A stretch of DNA of 64,000 nt, taken from positions 5,644,150-5,708,149 of the forward strand of contig NC_133238.1 of NCBI RefSeq assembly GCF_040436345.1, written 5' to 3'. The first letter of the stretch is position 1; each line of letters opens with the position of its first letter. A program made the translations under genes and the position numbers. Shown here piece after piece: positions 53,601 to 63,950 of the stretch. Under the pieces are notes generated by a model, which saw only the letters and a list, made by a program, of their open reading frames with translations, had not been told where the DNA came from and ran no database searches. Source of the stretch: Pagrus major (taxonomy: Eukaryota > Chordata > Actinopteri > Spariformes > Sparidae).

Positions 53601-54053
53601 CCCGTTCTCCCAAACAGATTACGGGATCTCTCCTGGATGGTAGCTCATGAGGTCCTCCCGGTCAGGTCCGTGATGCACTCCCGGGGCATGTCACCATCCG
53701 CCATCTGCCCCCGACCGGGTTGTGGCGCGCCCGAGTCGGCGAGGCACTTGTTCTGGGAGTGCAGCGCTGCCATTGACCTGTGGGCAATGGCCGGCTCCCA
53801 GCAATTCCCGTACTTGCCAGCAGGGGAGGTCCTAGATGCACAACTAGTGCTCTACGGGGTGAGCCAGAAGAAAAGAACAACAGAGGAATTCTCCAAGCTC
53901 TGGCTCACCCTGGCCGCCATGAAAGACGCTATATGGACCTCCAGAAACCTGCTGGCGAGAAAGCGCATGCAGATCCCCCCCGTGGCTACGATCCAAATGG
54001 CTGCAGCGACGGTCCAGGCAGCCGTCGCTGCTGGCGGCAGGCCTAGGACGTAG
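50652..54053 (+). CDS. LINE ORF2, AP-endonuclease / reverse transcriptase, copy D
   Basis: 1133 residues, apparently the same protein as in copy B, with all endonuclease, RT (YMDD) and C-terminal CCHC residues kept. Gly at residue 1069 as in B. Confidence 0.96.
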   Translation: MSYLLFLPIILMTLNISTLNVRSVRSGVRAQTVLSYLNSFTSDVFLLQECNLPFLTTYRKWEEKWPLGQSMWSGSNHNKSDGVAILIKNPLVVVRGSTVVRDGRAVLAHLTYMGQDFNLLNVYGFNDKNDRYDLLEELQSHMLGRVPLVVGGDFNCVLSRTDRRGAGEDFKVDKTSVLLQDICKDFKLQDCFKSMHPREEGFTWFSGDGTKASRIDYVFTRDCPPTDARLTPVFFSDHAMLSCTLTLSSGVTVGSGLWKLNCSLLEDREIVGQYREQYSQWQTLQDFYDSRAHWWEWVKTKTKAFFRQAGRKKKDKEKRCMLGLQKRLQRYFKLVNQGFDFNDDILEVKKQMSKLAEIKSQGIILRSKEREREEGEKCTRYFFKKIASRSGVLTKLKKEDGFLTANTNELIETVELFYNKLYEKKDIETDITEQVLEYIDRTVEESVLLTQDFTLLELGKCLKNFKKGKSPGQDGLPLEFYLTFWDILAHDLLTVFNDFERLDLLPESFRVGIVTLIHKKEDQTDLKNWRPITLLNFDCKLFSKLLSTRLSLVLGEVIHPDQACAIPGRKITDSLVLIRDTICYARDRDIRLVLLNLDFEKAFDRVSHQYLFQVLQKMGFPERVIAWVGLLYRGINSKILVNGQLTKAVNICCGVRQGCPLSALLYVICVEPLAQILRRDKWINGVSIPGSGGLVTKCLLYMDDVNVLCTDLLAVNRTMDLTDWYGRASGARLNRDKTQAQFYGPWTVTETTGLPLTVTLTDMKILGVKFDGEGGGRSNWLDAIGKVRKRLGYWRLRGLTMEGKVLVIKAVILPLFLLISSVFIPPRRVLLDLDRAIFYFLWGSKWERLRRNVMKMPKTKGGKDVPDLHLFLGSQYTTLHLKYATSPSRDHKTSAMARFWMGSYLRTLKFLPVDLRAPVSFKLPTAYDFIRKFLKDFNLEQEELSLLTNHRSLLSLVQEREPVSPVRGLAIGEPSSVWRNVNHPVLPNRLRDLSWMVAHEVLPVRSVMHSRGMSPSAICPRPGCGAPESARHLFWECSAAIDLWAMAGSQQFPYLPAGEVLDAQLVLYGVSQKKRTTEEFSKLWLTLAAMKDAIWTSRNLLARKRMQIPPVATIQMAAATVQAAVAAGGRPRT

Positions 54054-54620
54054 CCACATGAAGCATCGCCTCTGCGCTCATTCGGAGGTGGGAGCCGGAG
54101 CCACACACAAAGGTCAAGGCAGCAGCGGCCTGATCCTCCGGGTGTGGCAGGTGGGAAGGAGCAAGAGGCTGAGGGCCTCCTCTGAGCATCACCAGCGGGT
54201 ACCCAGGGATCTGATGGGAGAGCGGGATGAGTTCCCCATGATAGGGACTCACCCCGCTCCTGCATAACAAAGACTTGAGAGCTTTTAAATGCCCTCCCTT
54301 TTTAAAAAAAGACACACTGATATATTATACACTTACACTGATTCACAGAACGGACTTTTAATGCCACAAAGGAGCACTTTGTTTTAACATGTCTTGTGTA
54401 TTTTAAGGCAACAATTGTGTTTTTTTTTTAATCTGTAAACACCTTTTATTGGATATGATGGTGTTTTTTTTATGGTGGATGGTTTTACAGATTTAACTAC
54501 TGTATTGTTGCGGATGACATGTTGATTTTAAGTGTTTTCAAATTGTATTGTGGACTGTGTTCTGAATAAGTGTGAAAAATAGAGAAACTTGTGTCAATAA
54601 ACTTTTTTCAAAAGAAAAAA

Positions 54621-54770
54621 TCTGTTCTTATCAGTTTAATATCTGATATGTCCTCTATATGGGGACAACATATTAAATGGATTTTTAGCCTCGGGAGCTG
54701 AAACAGGGGCTTGCTCCGTTCACTCCACGCATCGACCCGGTATTGCAGCGCCGCCGGGAACGGTGCACCC
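54621..54770 (+). pseudogene. U2: U2 snRNA 3' part (nt 39-188) after LINE copy D
   Basis: Completes the gene begun at 48944, without nt 27-38; nt 67 T. Confidence 0.95.
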
Positions 54771-55208
54771 CTCTCCGGCCTTGTTGAAAATCAATCAGTG
54801 TTGCAGACCAAAGGCCTTGACAAACTTGACATTGCGGCACAGAATCGGCAGCAAGAAGAAGGCTGGCAAACCGCAGCGAGAGCTGCGCTTTGCATGGTCA
54901 GAAAAAGAGGCAAAACTGCCTCGCCGCGGCCGGTGCGCAATACCTGCTGAGTGTGCCCTGCATTTCCCCCCCGCGGTCCTCAACTGAAACAGAGAGTCTG
55001 GAAGCGCCCGAGTGTTTGTGACGTTTGGTGGCCTGCGCCCAACGAGCAGGCTTTTCTCTCTCCACAAACCGGTCGAGTAGAGCCTGGGATAATGTGGGGA
55101 CGGGCGTGGCCAGGGATTTTGGTGCGCGATGAGCCAAGTGAGGCTCACCATGAGAAGAGTGCCTGGGACCACAGCTGTCTTGGCTGCTGTCGAGGAGAGG
55201 CGCTGTAC

Positions 55209-55328
55209 TTACTCGGGTTTCTCTTCATAACGCACAAGTCTTTCGCCTTTTACTAAAGACTTCCGTGGAGAGGAACACCAATGAGTTGAAGATATTTTTG
55301 GCAGGCTTTGCCGTTTGGCTGAGCCTCG
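55209..55328 (+). ncRNA. U5: U5 snRNA
   Basis: Whole gene with usual flanks. Confidence 0.93.
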
Positions 55329-55500
55329 TGCATGTGTGAAAATCAATAAAGCCGGCCTTAACCAGACTCGGGGCTAAGCCACGGAGCGCTTGGGAGGAGC
55401 CGCTAAGCACAAGCCACTCCGCCGCGCAATGCAAATGGCACACCGCGACGAGTGTGAAGCGTGCCAGGAGGTGGGCTCAGGCAGCAGACGACTGGGGCTC

Positions 55501-55688
55501 ATCGCTTCTCGGCCTTTTGGCTAAGATCAAGTGTAGTATCTGTTCTTATCAGTTTAATATCTGATATGTCCTCTATATGGGGACAACATATTAAATGGAT
55601 TTTTAGCCTCGGGAGCTGAAACAGGGGCTTGCTCCGTTCACTCCACGCATCGACCCGGTATTGCAGCGCCGCCGGGAACGGTGCACCC
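55501..55688 (+). ncRNA. U2: U2 snRNA
   Basis: Whole gene; nt 67 T. Confidence 0.97.
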
Positions 55689-56126
55689 CTCTCCGGCCTT
55701 GTTGAAAATCAATCAGTGTTGCAGACCAAAGGCCTTGACAAACTTGACATTGCGGCACAGAATCGGCAGCAAGAAGAAGGCTGGCAAACCGCAGCGAGAG
55801 CTGCGCTTTGCATGGTCAGAAAAAGAGGCAAAACTGCCTCGCCGCGGCCGGTGCGCAATACCTGCTGAGTGTGCCCTGCATTTCCCCCCCGCGGTCCTCA
55901 ACTGAAACAGAGAGTCTGGAAGCGCCCGAGTGTTTGTGACGTTTGGTGGCCTGCGCCCAACGAGCAGGCTTTTCTCTCTCCACAAACCGGTCGAGTAGAG
56001 CCTGGGATAATGTGGGGACGGGCGTGGCCAGGGATTTTGGTGCGCGATGAGCCAAGTGAGGCTCACCATGAGAAGAGTGCCTGGGACCACAGCTGTCTTG
56101 GCTGCTGTCGAGGAGAGGCGCTGTAC

Positions 56127-56246
56127 TTACTCGGGTTTCTCCTCATAACGCACAAGTCTTTCGCCTTTTACTAAAGACTTCCGTGGAGAGGAACACCAAT
56201 GAGTTGAAGATATTTTTGGCAGGCTTTGCCGTTTGGCTGAGCCTCG
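56127..56246 (+). ncRNA. U5: U5 snRNA, stem I variant
   Basis: Full length; T to C at nt 16 (56142) in the 5' arm of stem I, the only base change I noticed inside a U5 gene. Confidence 0.92.
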
Positions 56247-56418
56247 TGCATGTGTGAAAATCAATAAAGCCGGCCTTAACCAGACTCGGGGCTAAGCCAC
56301 GGAGCGCTTGGGAGGAGCCGCTAAGCACAAGCCACTCCGCCGCGCAATGCAAATGGCACACCGCGACGAGTGTGAAGCGTGCCAGGAGGTGGGCTCAGGC
56401 AGCAGACGACTGGGGCTC

Positions 56419-56606
56419 ATCGCTTCTCGGCCTTTTGGCTAAGATCAAGTGTAGTATCTGTTCTTATCAGTTTAATATCTGATATGTCCTCCATATGGGG
56501 ACAACATATTAAATGGATTTTTAGCCTCGGGAGCTGAAACAGGGGCTTGCTCCGTTCACTCCACGCATCGACCCGATATTGCAGCGCCGCCGGGAACGGT
56601 GCACCC
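56419..56606 (+). ncRNA. U2: U2 snRNA, two-change variant
   Basis: Full length; nt 74 T to C (56492, loop of stem IIb) and nt 158 G to A (56576), which breaks a G-C pair of stem IV. Confidence 0.95.
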
Positions 56607-57044
56607 CTCTCCGGCCTTGTTGAAAATCAATCAGTGTTGCAGACCAAAGGCCTTGACAAACTTGACATTGCGGCACAGAATCGGCAGCAAGAAGAAGGCT
56701 GGCAAACCGCAGCGAGAGCTGCGCTTTGCATGGTCAGAAAAAGAGGCAAAACTGCCTCGCCGCGGCCGGTGCGCAATACCTGCTGAGTGTGCCCTGCATT
56801 TCCCCCCCGCGGTCCTCAACTGAAACAGAGAGTCTGGAAGCGCCCGAGTGTTTGTGACGTTTGGTGGCCTGCGCCCAACGAGCAGGCTTTTCTCTCTCCA
56901 CAAACCGGTCGAGTAGAGCCTGGGATAATGTGGGGACGGGCGTGGCCAGGGATTTTGGTGCGCGATGAGCCAAGTGAGGCTCACCATGAGAAGAGTGCCT
57001 GGGACCACAGCTGTCTTGGCTGCTGTCGAGGAGAGGCGCTGTAC

Positions 57045-57164
57045 TTACTCGGGTTTCTCTTCATAACGCACAAGTCTTTCGCCTTTTACTAAAGACTTCC
57101 GTGGAGAGGAACACCAATGAGTTGAAGATATTTTTGGCAGGCTTTGCCGTTTGGCTGAGCCTCG
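57045..57164 (+). ncRNA. U5: U5 snRNA
   Basis: Whole gene with usual flanks. Confidence 0.93.
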
Positions 57165-57336
57165 TGCATGTGTGAAAATCAATAAAGCCGGCCTTAACCA
57201 GACTCGGGGCTAAGCCACGGAGCGCTTGGGAGGAGCCGCTAAGCACAAGCCACTCCGCCGCGCAATGCAAATGGCACACCGCGACGAGTGTGAAGCGTGC
57301 CAGGAGGTGGGCTCAGGCAGCAGACGACTGGGGCTC

Positions 57337-57524
57337 ATCGCTTCTCGGCCTTTTGGCTAAGATCAAGTGTAGTATCTGTTCTTATCAGTTTAATATCTGA
57401 TATGTCCTCTATATGGGGACAACATATTAAATGGATTTTTAGCCTCGGGAGCTGAAACAGGGGCTTGCTCCGTTCACTCCACGCATCGACCCGGTATTGC
57501 AGCGCCGCCGGGAACGGTGCACCC
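57337..57524 (+). ncRNA. U2: U2 snRNA
   Basis: Whole gene; nt 67 T. Confidence 0.97.
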
Positions 57525-57962
57525 CTCTCCGGCCTTGTTGAAAATCAATCAGTGTTGCAGACCAAAGGCCTTGACAAACTTGACATTGCGGCACAGAATC
57601 GGCAGCAAGAAGAAGGCTGGCAAACCGCAGCGAGAGCTGCGCTTTGCATGGTCAGAAAAAGAGGCAAAACTGCCTCGCCGCGGCCGGTGCGCAATACCTG
57701 CTGAGTGTGCCCTGCATTTCCCCCCCGCGGTCCTCAACTGAAACAGAGAGTCTGGAAGCGCCCGAGTGTTTGTGACGTTTGGTGGCCTGCGCCCAACGAG
57801 CAGGCTTTTCTCTCTCCACAAACCGGTCGAGTAGAGCCTGGGATAATGTGGGGACGGGCGTGGCCAGGGATTTTGGTGCGCGATGAGCCAAGTGAGGCTC
57901 ACCATGAGAAGAGTGCCTGGGACCACAGCTGTCTTGGCTGCTGTCGAGGAGAGGCGCTGTAC

Positions 57963-58082
57963 TTACTCGGGTTTCTCTTCATAACGCACAAGTCTTTCGC
58001 CTTTTACTAAAGACTTCCGTGGAGAGGAACACCAATGAGTTGAAGATATTTTTGGCAGGCTTTGCCGTTTGGCTGAGCCTCG
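57963..58082 (+). ncRNA. U5: U5 snRNA
   Basis: Whole gene with usual flanks. Confidence 0.93.
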
Positions 58083-58254
58083 TGCATGTGTGAAAATCAA
58101 TAAAGCCGGCCTTAACCAGACTCGGGGCTAAGCCACGGAGCGCTTGGGAGGAGCCGCTAAGCACAAGCCACTCCGCCGCGCAATGCAAATGGCACACCGC
58201 GACGAGTGTGAAGCGTGCCAGGAGGTGGGCTCAGGCAGCAGACGACTGGGGCTC

Positions 58255-58442
58255 ATCGCTTCTCGGCCTTTTGGCTAAGATCAAGTGTAGTATCTGTTCT
58301 TATCAGTTTAATATCTGATATGTCCTCTATATGGGGACAACATATTAAATGGATTTTTAGCCTCGGGAGCTGAAACAGGGGCTTGCTCCGTTCACTCCAC
58401 GCATCGACCCGGTATTGCAGCGCCGCCGGGAACGGTGCACCC
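58255..58442 (+). ncRNA. U2: U2 snRNA
   Basis: Whole gene; nt 67 T. Confidence 0.97.
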
Positions 58443-58880
58443 CTCTCCGGCCTTGTTGAAAATCAATCAGTGTTGCAGACCAAAGGCCTTGACAAACTTG
58501 ACATTGCGGCACAGAATCGGCAGCAAGAAGAAGGCTGGCAAACCGCAGCGAGAGCTGCGCTTTGCATGGTCAGAAAAAGAGGCAAAACTGCCTCGCCGCG
58601 GCCGGTGCGCAATACCTGCTGAGTGTGCCCTGCATTTCCCCCCCGCGGTCCTCAACTGAAACAGAGAGTCTGGAAGCGCCCGAGTGTTTGTGACGTTTGG
58701 TGGCCTGCGCCCAACGAGCAGGCTTTTCTCTCTCCACAAACCGGTCGAGTAGAGCCTGGGATAATGTGGGGACGGGCGTGGCCAGGGATTTTGGTGCGCG
58801 ATGAGCCAAGTGAGGCTCACCATGAGAAGAGTGCCTGGGACCACAGCTGTCTTGGCTGCTGTCGAGGAGAGGCGCTGTAC

Positions 58881-59000
58881 TTACTCGGGTTTCTCTTCAT
58901 AACGCACAAGTCTTTCGCCTTTTACTAAAGACTTCCGTGGAGAGGAACACCAATGAGTTGAAGATATTTTTGGCAGGCTTTGCCGTTTGGCTGAGCCTCG
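58881..59000 (+). ncRNA. U5: U5 snRNA
   Basis: Whole gene with usual flanks. Confidence 0.93.
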
Positions 59001-59172
59001 TGCATGTGTGAAAATCAATAAAGCCGGCCTTAACCAGAATCGGGGCTAAGCCACGGAGCGCTTGGGAGGAGCCGCTAAGCACAAGCCACTCCGCCGCGCA
59101 ATGCAAATGGAACACCGCGACGAGTGTGAAGCGTGCCAGGAGGTGGGCTCAGGCAGCAGACGACTGGGGCTC

Positions 59173-59360
59173 ATCGCTTCTCGGCCTTTTGGCTAAGATC
59201 AAGTGTAGTATCTGTTCTTATCAGTTTAATATCTGATATGTCCTCTATATGGGGACAACATATTAAATGGATTTTTAGCCTCGGGAGCTGAAACAGGGGC
59301 TTGCTCCGTTCACTCCACGCATCGACCCGGTATTGCAGCGCCGCCGGGAACGGTGCACCC
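59173..59360 (+). ncRNA. U2: U2 snRNA
   Basis: Whole gene; its promoter has C to A at -62 (59111), at the PSE edge, and C to A near 59039; both recur before the gene at 61927. Confidence 0.97.
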
Positions 59361-59798
59361 CTCTCCGGCCTTGTTGAAAATCAATCAGTGTTGCAGACCA
59401 AAGGCCTTGACAAACTTGACATTGCGGCACAGAATCGGCAGCAAGAAGAAGGCTGGCAAACCGCAGCGAGAGCTGCGCTTTGCATGGTCAGAAAAAGAGG
59501 CAAAACTGCCTCGCCGCGGCCGGTGCGCAATACCTGCTGAGTGTGCCCTGCATTTCCCCCCCGCGGTCCTCAACTGAAACAGAGAGTCTGGAAGCGCCCG
59601 AGTGTTTGTGACGTTTGGTGGCCTGCGCCCAACGAGCAGGCTTTTCTCTCTCCACAAACCGGTCGAGTAGAGCCTGGGATAATGTGGGGACGGGCGTGGC
59701 CAGGGATTTTGGTGCGCGATGAGCCAAGTGAGGCTCACCATGAGAAGAGTGCCTGGGACCACAGCTGTCTTGGCTGCTGTCGAGGAGAGGCGCTGTAC

Positions 59799-59918
59799 TT
59801 ACTCGGGTTTCTCTTCATAACGCACAAGTCTTTCGCCTTTTACTAAAGACTTCCGTGGAGAGGAACACCAATGAGTTGAAGATATTTTTGGCAGGCTTTG
59901 CCGTTTGGCTGAGCCTCG
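59799..59918 (+). ncRNA. U5: U5 snRNA
   Basis: Whole gene with usual flanks. Confidence 0.93.
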
Positions 59919-60090
59919 TGCATGTGTGAAAATCAATAAAGCCGGCCTTAACCAGACTCGGGGCTAAGCCACGGAGCGCTTGGGAGGAGCCGCTAAGCAC
60001 AAGCCACTCCGCCGCGCAATGCAAATGGCACACCGCGACGAGTGTGAAGCGTGCCAGGAGGTGGGCTCAGGCAGCAGACGACTGGGGCTC

Positions 60091-60278
60091 ATCGCTTCTC
60101 GGCCTTTTGGCTAAGATCAAGTGTAGTATCTGTTCTTATCAGTTTAATATCTGATATGTCCTCTATATGGGGACAACATATTAAATGGATTTTTAGCCTC
60201 GGGAGCTGAAACAGGGGCTTGCTCCGTTCACTCCACGCATCGACCCGGTATTGCAGCGCCGCCGGGAACGGTGCACCC
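60091..60278 (+). ncRNA. U2: U2 snRNA
   Basis: Whole gene; nt 67 T. Confidence 0.97.
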
Positions 60279-60716
60279 CTCTCCGGCCTTGTTGAAAATC
60301 AATCAGTGTTGCAGACCAAAGGCCTTGACAAACTTGACATTGCGGCACAGAATCGGCAGCAAGAAGAAGGCTGGCAAACCGCAGCGAGAGCTGCGCTTTG
60401 CATGGTCAGAAAAAGAGGCAAAACTGCCTCGCCGCGGCCGGTGCGCAATACCTGCTGAGTGTGCCCTGCATTTCCCCCCCGCGGTCCTCAACTGAAACAG
60501 AGAGTCTGGAAGCGCCCGAGTGTTTGTGACGTTTGGTGGCCTGCGCCCAACGAGCAGGCTTTTCTCTCTCCACAAACCGGTCGAGTAGAGCCTGGGATAA
60601 TGTGGGGACGGGCGTGGCCAGGGATTTTGGTGCGCGATGAGCCAAGTGAGGCTCACCATGAGAAGAGTGCCTGGGACCACAGCTGTCTTGGCTGCTGTCG
60701 AGGAGAGGCGCTGTAC

Positions 60717-60836
60717 TTACTCGGGTTTCTCTTCATAACGCACAAGTCTTTCGCCTTTTACTAAAGACTTCCGTGGAGAGGAACACCAATGAGTTGAAGA
60801 TATTTTTGGCAGGCTTTGCCGTTTGGCTGAGCCTCG
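60717..60836 (+). ncRNA. U5: U5 snRNA
   Basis: Whole gene with usual flanks. Confidence 0.93.
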
Positions 60837-61008
60837 TGCATGTGTGAAAATCAATAAAGCCGGCCTTAACCAGACTCGGGGCTAAGCCACGGAGCGCTTG
60901 GGAGGAGCCGCTAAGCACAAGCCACTCCGCCGCGCAATGCAAATGGCACACCGCGACGAGTGTGAAGCGTGCCAGGAGGTGGGCTCAGGCAGCAGACGAC
61001 TGGGGCTC

Positions 61009-61196
61009 ATCGCTTCTCGGCCTTTTGGCTAAGATCAAGTGTAGTATCTGTTCTTATCAGTTTAATATCTGATATGTCCTCTATATGGGGACAACATATT
61101 AAATGGATTTTTAGCCTCGGGAGCTGAAACAGGGGCTTGCTCCGTTCACTCCACGCATCGACCCGGTATTGCAGCGCCGCCGGGAACGGTGCACCC
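61009..61196 (+). ncRNA. U2: U2 snRNA
   Basis: Whole gene; nt 67 T. The spacer after it has CGCTGCGG near 61350. Confidence 0.97.
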
Positions 61197-61634
61197 CTCT
61201 CCGGCCTTGTTGAAAATCAATCAGTGTTGCAGACCAAAGGCCTTGACAAACTTGACATTGCGGCACAGAATCGGCAGCAAGAAGAAGGCTGGCAAACCGC
61301 AGCGAGAGCTGCGCTTTGCATGGTCAGAAAAAGAGGCAAAACTGCCTCGCTGCGGCCGGTGCGCAATACCTGCTGAGTGTGCCCTGCATTTCCCCCCCGC
61401 GGTCCTCAACTGAAACAGAGAGTCTGGAAGCGCCCGAGTGTTTGTGACGTTTGGTGGCCTGCGCCCAACGAGCAGGCTTTTCTCTCTCCACAAACCGGTC
61501 GAGTAGAGCCTGGGATAATGTGGGGACGGGCGTGGCCAGGGATTTTGGTGCGCGATGAGCCAAGTGAGGCTCACCATGAGAAGAGTGCCTGGGACCACAG
61601 CTGTCTTGGCTGCTGTCGAGGAGAGGCGCTGTAC

Positions 61635-61754
61635 TTACTCGGGTTTCTCTTCATAACGCACAAGTCTTTCGCCTTTTACTAAAGACTTCCGTGGAGAGGA
61701 ACACCAATGAGTTGAAGATATTTTTGGCAGGCTTTGCCGTTTGGCTGAGCCTCG
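61635..61754 (+). ncRNA. U5: U5 snRNA
   Basis: Whole gene with usual flanks. Confidence 0.93.
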
Positions 61755-61926
61755 TGCATGTGTGAAAATCAATAAAGCCGGCCTTAACCAGAATCGGGGC
61801 TAAGCCACGGAGCGCTTGGGAGGAGCCGCTAAGCACAAGCCACTCCGCCGCGCAATGCAAATGGAACACCGCGACGAGTGTGAAGCGTGCCAGGAGGTGG
61901 GCTCAGGCAGCAGACGACTGGGGCTC

Positions 61927-62114
61927 ATCGCTTCTCGGCCTTTTGGCTAAGATCAAGTGTAGTATCTGTTCTTATCAGTTTAATATCTGATATGTCCTCT
62001 ATATGGGGACAACATATTAAATGGATTTTTAGCCTCGGGAGCTGAAACAGGGGCTTGCTCCGTTCACTCCACGCATCGACCCGGTATTGCAGCGCCGCCG
62101 GGAACGGTGCACCC
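61927..62114 (+). ncRNA. U2: U2 snRNA
   Basis: Whole gene; its promoter carries the -62 C to A change (61865). Confidence 0.97.
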
Positions 62115-62552
62115 CTCTCCGGCCTTGTTGAAAATCAATCAGTGTTGCAGACCAAAGGCCTTGACAAACTTGACATTGCGGCACAGAATCGGCAGCAAGA
62201 AGAAGGCTGGCAAACCGCAGCGAGAGCTGCGCTTTGCATGGTCAGAAAAAGAGGCAAAACTGCCTCGCCGCGGCCGGTGCGCAATACCTGCTGAGTGTGC
62301 CCTGCATTTCCCCCCCGCGGTCCTCAACTGAAACAGAGAGTCTGGAAGCGCCCGAGTGTTTGTGACGTTTGGTGGCCTGCGCCCAACGAGCAGGCTTTTC
62401 TCTCTCCACAAACCGGTCGAGTAGAGCCTGGGATAATGTGGGGACGGGCGTGGCCAGGGATTTTGGTGCGCGATGAGCCAAGTGAGGCTCACCATGAGAA
62501 GAGTGCCTGGGACCACAGCTGTCTTGGCTGCTGTCGAGGAGAGGCGCTGTAC

Positions 62553-62672
62553 TTACTCGGGTTTCTCTTCATAACGCACAAGTCTTTCGCCTTTTACTAA
62601 AGACTTCCGTGGAGAGGAACACCAATGAGTTGAAGATATTTTTGGCAGGCTTTGCCGTTTGGCTGAGCCTCG
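62553..62672 (+). ncRNA. U5: U5 snRNA
   Basis: Whole gene with usual flanks. Confidence 0.93.
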
Positions 62673-62844
62673 TGCATGTGTGAAAATCAATAAAGCCGGC
62701 CTTAACCAGACTCGGGGCTAAGCCACGGAGCGCTTGGGAGGAGCCGCTAAGCACAAGCCACTCCGCCGCGCAATGCAAATGGCACACCGCGACGAGTGTG
62801 AAGCGTGCCAGGAGGTGGGCTCAGGCAGCAGACGACTGGGGCTC

Positions 62845-63032
62845 ATCGCTTCTCGGCCTTTTGGCTAAGATCAAGTGTAGTATCTGTTCTTATCAGTTTA
62901 ATATCTGATATGTCCTCTATATGGGGACAACATATTAAATGGATTTTTAGCCTCGGGAGCTGAAACAGGGGCTTGCTCCGTTCACTCCATGCATCGACCC
63001 GGTATTGCAGCGCCGCCGGGAACGGTGCACCC
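62845..63032 (+). ncRNA. U2: U2 snRNA
   Basis: Full length; nt 146 C to T (62990), between stems III and IV. Confidence 0.96.
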
Positions 63033-63470
63033 CTCTCCGGCCTTGTTGAAAATCAATCAGTGTTGCAGACCAAAGGCCTTGACAAACTTGACATTGCGGC
63101 ACAGAATCGGCAGCAAGAAGAAGGCTGGCAAACCGCAGCGAGAGCTGCGCTTTGCATGGTCAGAAAAAGAGGCAAAACTGCCTCGCCGCGGCCGGTGCGC
63201 AATACCTGCTGAGTGTGCCCTGCATTTCCCCCCCGCGGTCCTCAACTGAAACAGAGAGTCTGGAAGCGCCCGAGTGTTTGTGACGTTTGGTGGCCTGCGC
63301 CCAACGAGCAGGCTTTTCTCTCTCCACAAACCGGTCGAGTAGAGCCTGGGATAATGTGGGGACGGGCGTGGCCAGGGATTTTGGTGCGCGATGAGCCAAG
63401 TGAGGCTCACCATGAGAAGAGTGCCTGGGACCACAGCTGTCTTGGCTGCTGTCGAGGAGAGGCGCTGTAC

Positions 63471-63590
63471 TTACTCGGGTTTCTCTTCATAACGCACAAG
63501 TCTTTCGCCTTTTACTAAAGACTTCCGTGGAGAGGAACACCAATGAGTTGAAGATATTTTTGGCAGGCTTTGCCGTTTGGCTGAGCCTCG
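63471..63590 (+). ncRNA. U5: U5 snRNA
   Basis: Whole gene; last U5 in the window. Confidence 0.93.
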
Positions 63591-63762
63591 TGCATGTGTG
63601 AAAATCAATAAAGCCGGCCTTAACCAGACTCGGGGCTAAGCCACGGAGCGCTTGGGAGGAGCCGCTAAGCACAAGCCACTCCGCCGCGCAATGCAAATGG
63701 CACACCGCGACGAGTGTGAAGCGTGCCAGGAGGTGGGCTCAGGCAGCAGACGACTGGGGCTC

Positions 63763-63950
63763 ATCGCTTCTCGGCCTTTTGGCTAAGATCAAGTGTAGTA
63801 TCTGTTCTTATCAGTTTAATATCTGATATGTCCTCTATATGGGGACAACATATTAAATGGATTTTTAGCCTCGGGAGCTGAAACAGGGGCTTGCTCCGTT
63901 CACTCCACGCATCGACCCGGTATTGCAGCGCCGCCGGGAACGGTGCACCC
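63763..63950 (+). ncRNA. U2: U2 snRNA
   Basis: Whole gene; the window ends 50 bp later, so its U5 partner is outside. Confidence 0.97.

Larger units (their letters stand above)
48970..54620 (+). mobile_element. Near-full-length U2-specific LINE (Keshi-like, Tx1 clade), copy D
   Basis: 5651 bp, full at both ends, with the same U2 junctions as B and C. A 10-bp deletion in ORF1 breaks that frame; ORF2 is whole. 5' UTR 48970-49265, 3' UTR 54054-54620. Its 3' UTR markers (GGCAGCAGCGG, CAATTGTG, GGTTTTACAG) match copy A. Its 5' end differs from B and C at 48971 (G for A) and in AAGTGGG for AAGCGGG. Confidence 0.93.
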
